A DNA stretch of 10,917 nucleotides from Deltaproteobacteria bacterium. Its GTDB lineage: Bacteria; Myxococcota_A; UBA9160; JAFDET01. The notes under the pieces were generated by a model that saw nothing but the letters and a program-made list of their open reading frames with translations, was not told the DNA's origin and ran no database searches. A program made the position numbers and the translations under genes. Shown here in pieces: positions 6,717 to 10,917 of this stretch. The stretch's first letter is position 1, and every line of letters starts with the position of its first letter. The stretch spans positions 1 through 10,917 of the forward strand of contig JAFDET010000156.1 of the NCBI GenBank assembly GCA_019310195.1. The letters are read 5' to 3'.

Positions 6717-9477
6717 GTGGCCGGAACACGCGGAGACTGGGCGGACGCCTATCGCGACAAGTGGACCTGGGACAAGGTGACCTGGGGCAGCCATTCAGTG
6801 GACTGCTACCCCGGCGGCTGTCCGTGGCGCGTATTCAGCAAGGACGGGAAGATCCTCCGCGAGGAGCAGGCCGGGACCTTCGCACCGGTGGAGCCCGGGA
6901 TTCCCGACATGAACCCCATGGGCTGCCAGAAGGGCGCCTGCTGGAGCCATTGCCACTACTCCCAGGACCGGGTCACCCATCCGCTCAAGCGCGTGGGAGA
7001 GCGGGGCGAGGGCAAGTTCGAGGAGATCTCGTGGGAGCAGGCGCTCAGCGAGGTCGCAGACGGAATGCTCGACGCCATCGAGGACCAGGGCGCGGCGTCG
7101 ATCATCACCCTGTTCACGCCGGAGCCCGGCGCCGCGCCGGCGCGCCTGTTCTCCGACGTGCTGGGCCTGCCCAGCACCGACGGCAACGCGGAGTTCCAGG
7201 ACTTCAGCCCCGGCTGGCACCTCACCTGGGGCCTCTACAACCCCACCGCCAGCATGGACGACTGGTTCCTTGCCGATCTCACCCTGATCTGGCACGCGAA
7301 TCCGGTGTACACGAACATGCACTGGTACCACTACGTCGCCGAGTCCCGGTACAACGGCGGCGAGGTGGTGACCATCGCGCCGGACTACAGCCCGTCCGCG
7401 ATCCACGCCGACTACCACCAGCCGGTGCGCATCGGCACCGACGCCGCCCTCGCCCTGGCCATGTGTCAGGTGATCATCGAGGGGGGGCTCTACAAGAAGC
7501 AGTTCGTCCAGGAGCAGACCGACCTGCCGCTGCTGGTGCGCTGGCTTCCTGCGCGGCCCCGACATCATGGAGGGCGACCGCGACGACCAGTTCTTCTGGT
7601 GGGACGTTTCCAAGGGCGTACTGACGGCGGCGCCTCGCCACACGCTGGCCCTGGGCGGCGTCGATCCCGCCCTGGAGGGCCGCTTCGAAGTGGTGCTCAA
7701 GGACCTCTCCACCGTCGAGGTGGAGCCGGTCTTCGCACTGCTGAAGCGGCACCTGGAGAGCTACACGCCGGAAAAGGCCGGAAAGATCTGCGAGATCCAG
7801 CCCGACAACATCCGCACGCTGGCCCGCAAGGTGGCCACCCGGAAGACCAAGATCTTCATCGGCTGGAACTCCGGCAAGTACTACCACGGCGACCTGATGG
7901 AGCGCGCCATGGCGCTGCTCCTGGGCCTTACGGGCAACTGGGGCAAGAAGGGCACCGGCACCCGCTCGTGGGCGATCTCGGGCATGGACGGCGAGATCTT
8001 CCTGGCAGGCAAGGAGGGGCCGGGTCAGGAGGAGGCCCAGAAGCTGATCGCGGGCATGATCGCCATGCGCCGGCTGATCGCTGCCGACGATCCGACGCTC
8101 ACCGCCGAGATGATCAGCAACCGCATGATGAAGCTGGCCGCGGACGCCGACGGCGCCGCGGGCTTCCCCATGCCGCCGGCCTTCCTCTGGTACTACCAGT
8201 ACGGCTACAAGGAGCGTTGGAACGACGCGGAGAACAACGACCCCTCCATGAAGCGCAGCTTCGACGACTACGTCGAGGAGGCCGTCGAGAAGGGCTGGTG
8301 GGACCCGCGCTACGCCAAGGTCTACAAGGACGTGGAGCCCCGCGTGCTCTTCGAGTCCGGCGGCAACGTGCTGCGCCGCCAGCGAGGCGGCCAGAAGCTG
8401 CTGCTGGAGCACCTGTGGCCCAAGCTGAAGACGATCGTCTCGGTGGACTACCGCATGACGACGACGGGGCTCTACTCGGACTACATCCTGCCGGCGGCCC
8501 AGCATTACGAGAAGCTGGGTCACAGCATGCCGTCGGTGCACCATCTCAACTACGTGCTCTGCGACCGCGCGGAAGAGCCCGTGGGCGAGTCGCTGCCGGA
8601 CGTGGAGATCGGCATCCGCATGCTCGAGGCCATCGAGGAGCGCGCCGCCGCCCGCGGCATGACGGAGTTCATCGACGCCACGGGCAAGTCCCGCAGCCTG
8701 AAGAGCCTGACCGACGCGATCACCCACAAGGGGGAGCTGCGCGACGAGGAGAAGCGCGCCGACGAGGCCATCCGCGACAGCGCGGTCTACGGCATCCTGC
8801 CCAAGGGGACCAGCCTCGAGACCCTGCGCGAGAAGGGCCACGTGCGCTGGGAGAACTGGGGCATGATCCTGCACGGCGTTTCCCAGGCCTCCACCCTGAA
8901 GCCCGACGAGGTGCACAACCCGCTGCGCTGGCACACCGAGGACAAGATCCCGTACGACACCCTGGTGCGGCGGGCCCAGTACTACATCGACCACGAGTGG
9001 TTCCTGGAGGCCGAAGAGGGGCTGCCCACCCACAAGGAGCCGCCCGACGCCGGTGGCGGCCGACGCCGCTTCCAGATGACCAGCGGCCACAACCGCTGGA
9101 GCATCCACTCGATGAACATGACGAACAACATCCTCCTGAACACGCACCGGGGGGAGCCCTTCGTCTTCATCAACGACCGGGACGCCGCCGACCTGGGCGT
9201 CGAGAACGGCGCCAAGGTGAAGCTGGTCAGCGACGTGGGCGAGGTGCTCGTCGCGGCCAAGCTCAGCGAGGCCTGCCGGCCCGGCCAGGTGATCCTCTAC
9301 AACGGATTCGAACCCTACATGCACGAGAACTGGTACAGCCAGGCGGACCTGGAGCCCGGGCACGTGAAGCATCTGGGCTTCGCGGCGGGCTACGGCCACC
9401 TGGACTACCGGATCCTCTCGTGGCAGCCGATCCCGGCCGACCGGGCGGTGAGGGTGGACGTCGAGACGCTCGACTGA
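6717..9477 (+). pseudogene. Molybdopterin oxidoreductase alpha subunit (alpha-2), interrupted by a frameshift
   Basis: This is a second type II DMSO-reductase-family catalytic subunit, co-linear with alpha-1 throughout. The first part (6717-7541, 275 codons) carries the FeS ligands H26, C30, C35 and C70 (H-x3-C-x4-C) and the Mo-ligand aspartate D162 (QDFSPG). After LPLLVR, homology moves to another frame at about 7546 (FLRGPDIMEG) and continues to the TGA at 9475-9477, with GNWGKKGTG, LRRQRGGQ, LPAAQHYEK, NGFEPY and RAVRVD. Alpha-1 has five residues (CDDGR) where only 4 nt remain here, so about 11 nt appear lost. Both halves look intact and under coding constraint, so this may be an assembly error rather than a dead gene. 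There is no Tat signal. It starts with GTG behind GGGGGAGG and is followed after 49 nt by its beta subunit. If functional, alpha-2/beta would be the core of a cytoplasmic molybdoenzyme. Confidence 0.88.
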
Positions 9478-9510
9478 ACGCCCGATCCGCTTGGGCGCGG
9501 CTCGAGCAAG

Positions 9511-9517
9511 GAAGGAG
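9511..9517 (+). promoter_or_regulatory. Shine-Dalgarno site setting the beta-subunit ATG start
   Basis: GAAGGAG ends 9 nt before ATG 9527 and favours it over an in-frame alternative at 9491, which would add 12 residues lacking any family resemblance. Confidence 0.65.
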
Positions 9518-9526
9518 CCTTTCGCG

Positions 9527-10561
9527 ATGGGAACCATCACCCCTTCAAAGCGGCAGTTGGCCTGGGTCTTCGACCTGAACAAGTGCATCGGCTGTCAAAC
9601 TTGTTCGGTCGCCTGCAAGGTGCTGTGGCCGAACGAAGACAAGGGCACCGAGGCGATGTGGTGGATGACCGTCAACACCCAGCCCGGTCAGGGCACGCCC
9701 CGCGGCTGGGAGGAGATGGGGGGCGGCTACCAGGACGGGAAGCTCGAGCTCGGCAGGATGGCCACGGACGAAGAGACCGGCGGCGGCTGGGACTTCAACT
9801 ACGACGAGGTGCTGCGCGGGGGCCACGGCCGCAGCACGCACCTCAAGAAGATTTCGGGCAGCAAGACCTGGGGAATGAACTGGGACGAGGACGAGGGCGG
9901 AGGCGAGTTCCCCAACGCGTACTACTTCTACCTGCCCCGGCTCTGCAACCACTGCACCCAGCCCGCGTGCCTGGAGGCGTGTCCCAACGACGCGATCTTC
10001 AAGCGCGAGGAGGACGGCCTGGTCCTGCGCGACGAGGACGCCTGCCAGGGGGCGCAGCAGTGCCGCCGCGCCTGTCCCTACAAGAAGATCTACTTCAACC
10101 GGGACCGCAACGTGAGCCAGCACTGCATCGGCTGCTTCCCGCGCATCGAGAAGGGGGTGGCGCCGGCCTGCGTGCGCCAGTGCCCGGGCCGCGCCGCCTT
10201 CATCGGCTTCGACGACGACGAGGGCAGCCTGGTGGAGAAGCTGATCCGCAAGTGGAAGGTGGCCCTGCCGCTGCATCCGGAGCGCGGTACCGGGCCCAAC
10301 GTCTACTACGTGCCGCCGCTGGCGCCTGCGCCGTTGCAGGACGACGGCGGATTCAACGAGGGCGGTGACCGGATCCCCCCGGCCTACCTGGAGTCCCTCT
10401 TCGGGCCGGAGGTCCACGGCGCCCTGGACGTCCTGCGCACCGAGCTGGAGAAGAAGCGGCGCGGCCAGGAGTCCGAGCTGATGGACATCCTGATCCTGTA
10501 CCGCTGGAAGGACGCCCTGGGCCACCTCTCGCGGGATCCGGCCGACATCCGCTGGGGTTGA
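9527..10561 (+). CDS. Iron-sulfur beta subunit of type II DMSO-reductase-family enzyme (NarH/EbdB-like)
   Basis: This 344-residue electron-transfer subunit should carry four FeS clusters and accept electrons from an alpha subunit. Cysteine groups are C20-x2-C23-x2-C26-x3-C30 (KCIGCQTCSVACK), C140-x2-C143-x4-C148-x3-C152, C173...C179-x3-C183, and C200-x2-C203 with C215 and C219. The third group reads CQGAQQC: the position that is Trp in NarH is Ala176, so one ligand is missing, as expected for the [3Fe-4S] cluster of this family. NTQPGQG, FYLPRLCNHC and PYKKIYFN match NarH closely. The start is ATG 9527 with GAAGGAG upstream. It lies 49 nt after alpha-2 and is probably co-transcribed. It is the only beta gene in the window and might also serve alpha-1. 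A TorD-like chaperone and haem b gamma subunit, common partners, are not seen before the window ends. Confidence 0.93.
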   Translation: MGTITPSKRQLAWVFDLNKCIGCQTCSVACKVLWPNEDKGTEAMWWMTVNTQPGQGTPRGWEEMGGGYQDGKLELGRMATDEETGGGWDFNYDEVLRGGHGRSTHLKKISGSKTWGMNWDEDEGGGEFPNAYYFYLPRLCNHCTQPACLEACPNDAIFKREEDGLVLRDEDACQGAQQCRRACPYKKIYFNRDRNVSQHCIGCFPRIEKGVAPACVRQCPGRAAFIGFDDDEGSLVEKLIRKWKVALPLHPERGTGPNVYYVPPLAPAPLQDDGGFNEGGDRIPPAYLESLFGPEVHGALDVLRTELEKKRRGQESELMDILILYRWKDALGHLSRDPADIRWG

Positions 10562-10580
10562 CCCCCCCGGGGTTATTATT
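10561..10580 (+). terminator. Weak hairpin with AT-rich tail after the beta gene
   Basis: ACCCC and GGGGT around a CCC loop (10561-10573) are followed by TATTATT rather than a clean T run. It could be a weak terminator or attenuator. The same AT-rich bases include TATTAT (10574-10579), which matches five of six bases of a -10 box, so the segment may instead be promoter DNA for the next gene. Confidence 0.25.
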
Positions 10581-10588
10581 ACCTTCAT

Positions 10589-10602
10589 ATGACCGTGGTC
10601 AT
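10589..10602. promoter_or_regulatory. Palindromic operator candidate, copy 2 (ATGACCGTGGTCAT)
   Basis: The 14-mer is identical to that at 6580-6593; here the palindrome extends to 16 bp (T and A flanks, 10588-10603). It lies 27 nt after the beta stop and 82 nt before the likely start of the next gene. It directly follows an AT-rich stretch, so a bound regulator could block a promoter here. The ATG within it has no Shine-Dalgarno and is probably not a start codon. Confidence 0.65.
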
Positions 10603-10684
10603 ACGGCCGCCGATCGGGAGGGCTAGCTTGCCGCCCGAGCCGGATGTGCCGGTGACGGCGTCCGCGTCGAGGGGGGGGGTATCG

Positions 10685-10917
10685 ATGGCAGACCGGCCTG
10701 CTGGGCTCCGTGCAGCCGAGGCCTCCGACTGGGGGAGTGCCGCCGAGGCGGAGCCGTCCGGCGCCGGCGACGCCGCGCTTCGCCTGGCGACGCCCAGAGT
10801 GGGGCTGGTCGAGGGAGACGGGGATCCCAACTGGGAGATCGCCGGCCTGCCCCTGGGGGAGCGAACCCGCCGGGCCCTGGTCGCCGTGGGCCTCGCGTCG
10901 GGTCATGCCAATGGCTC
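10685..10917 (+). CDS. Unrecognised protein, N-terminal part, cut by window end
   Basis: The open frame from ATG 10685 runs off the end with about 77 codons visible. Third positions are mostly G or C, more strongly so in the second half. The first 35 or so residues are Ala/Gly/Glu-rich and look disordered; then VGLVEGDGDPNWEIAGLPLG and a basic-hydrophobic run (RTRRALVAVGLASG) follow. I see no CxxC, haem or Tat motif, and cannot say whether it is the chaperone or gamma subunit expected after a beta gene. A G-rich run (10671-10679) serves as a poor Shine-Dalgarno. The same frame is open back to the ATG at 10589, so the start could lie further upstream. The palindrome before it suggests it shares control with the alpha/beta operon. 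Confidence 0.5.
   Translation, partial: MADRPAGLRAAEASDWGSAAEAEPSGAGDAALRLATPRVGLVEGDGDPNWEIAGLPLGERTRRALVAVGLASGHANG

Noticed and set aside
7536..7550. Programmed ribosomal frameshift in alpha-2
   Set aside because: There is no repetitive slippery heptamer or rare/stop codon at the junction, and comparison with alpha-1 indicates missing bases rather than a simple slip.
7474..9588. A 704-codon open frame on the minus strand, and similar long antisense frames at 4149-5708 and 5237-6583 (plus)
   Set aside because: They lie opposite clearly homologous alpha and PhyH genes, lack family motifs, and arise because GC-rich coding DNA has few stops in antisense frames.
10589..10684. Start of the last gene at ATG 10589
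   Set aside because: This ATG is half of the operator palindrome and has an AT-rich sequence without a Shine-Dalgarno upstream; kept only as a possibility.
1..10917. tRNA, rRNA, CRISPR arrays, insertion sequences, transposase genes
   Set aside because: No cloverleaf, regularly spaced repeats, terminal inverted repeats or transposase-like proteins were seen.

Overview
This is a GC-rich bacterial stretch with dense coding and mostly G/C third codon positions. The envelope thiol-oxidation pair points to a Gram-negative-type cell. Nothing visible fixes the taxon; a high-GC environmental proteobacterium-like or related lineage is a guess only.

Left part (1-1546). A minus-strand pair encodes a DsbB/BdbC-type quinone-linked membrane protein and a membrane-anchored DsbA/thioredoxin-fold protein. 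They are translationally coupled by an ATGA overlap. Downstream of dsbA is a short coding-like tail (66-224) with no convincing start. An imperfect 37-nt direct repeat (1-37 and 1494-1530) brackets this cassette.

Middle (1547-6439). A plus-strand FAD-dependent oxidoreductase of the FAD_oxidored type starts at a GTG behind a good Shine-Dalgarno and a possible sigma70-like promoter. It converges, with a 19-nt gap, on a minus-strand two-gene operon. That operon encodes a phytanoyl-CoA dioxygenase (PhyH) family Fe(II)/2-oxoglutarate oxygenase coupled (ATGA overlap) to a 922-residue catalytic alpha subunit (alpha-1) of a type II DMSO-reductase-family molybdenum enzyme, the NarG / ethylbenzene dehydrogenase group.

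Right part (6440-10917). Divergent from PhyH, across a 277-nt control region, lies a second, paralogous alpha subunit (alpha-2), followed 49 nt later by a NarH/EbdB-type four-cluster iron-sulfur beta subunit. Alpha-2 is broken by a frameshift at about 7541-7546, and comparison with alpha-1 suggests roughly 11 nt are missing there. The window ends inside an unrecognised gene that starts near 10685.

How it fits together. A perfect 14-bp palindrome (ATGACCGTGGTCAT) occurs twice: once in the divergent control region and once before the last gene. A weaker third copy (11 of 14) lies in the divergent region. This pattern suggests one dimeric, TetR-like regulator controlling the PhyH/alpha-1 operon, the alpha-2/beta operon and the downstream gene together. 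Neither alpha has a Tat signal, so the enzyme(s) probably act in the cytoplasm. Two alphas, one beta and an O2-dependent oxygenase under shared control suggest a catabolic pathway for a hydrocarbon-like or isoprenoid-like substrate, but the substrate cannot be read from the sequence.
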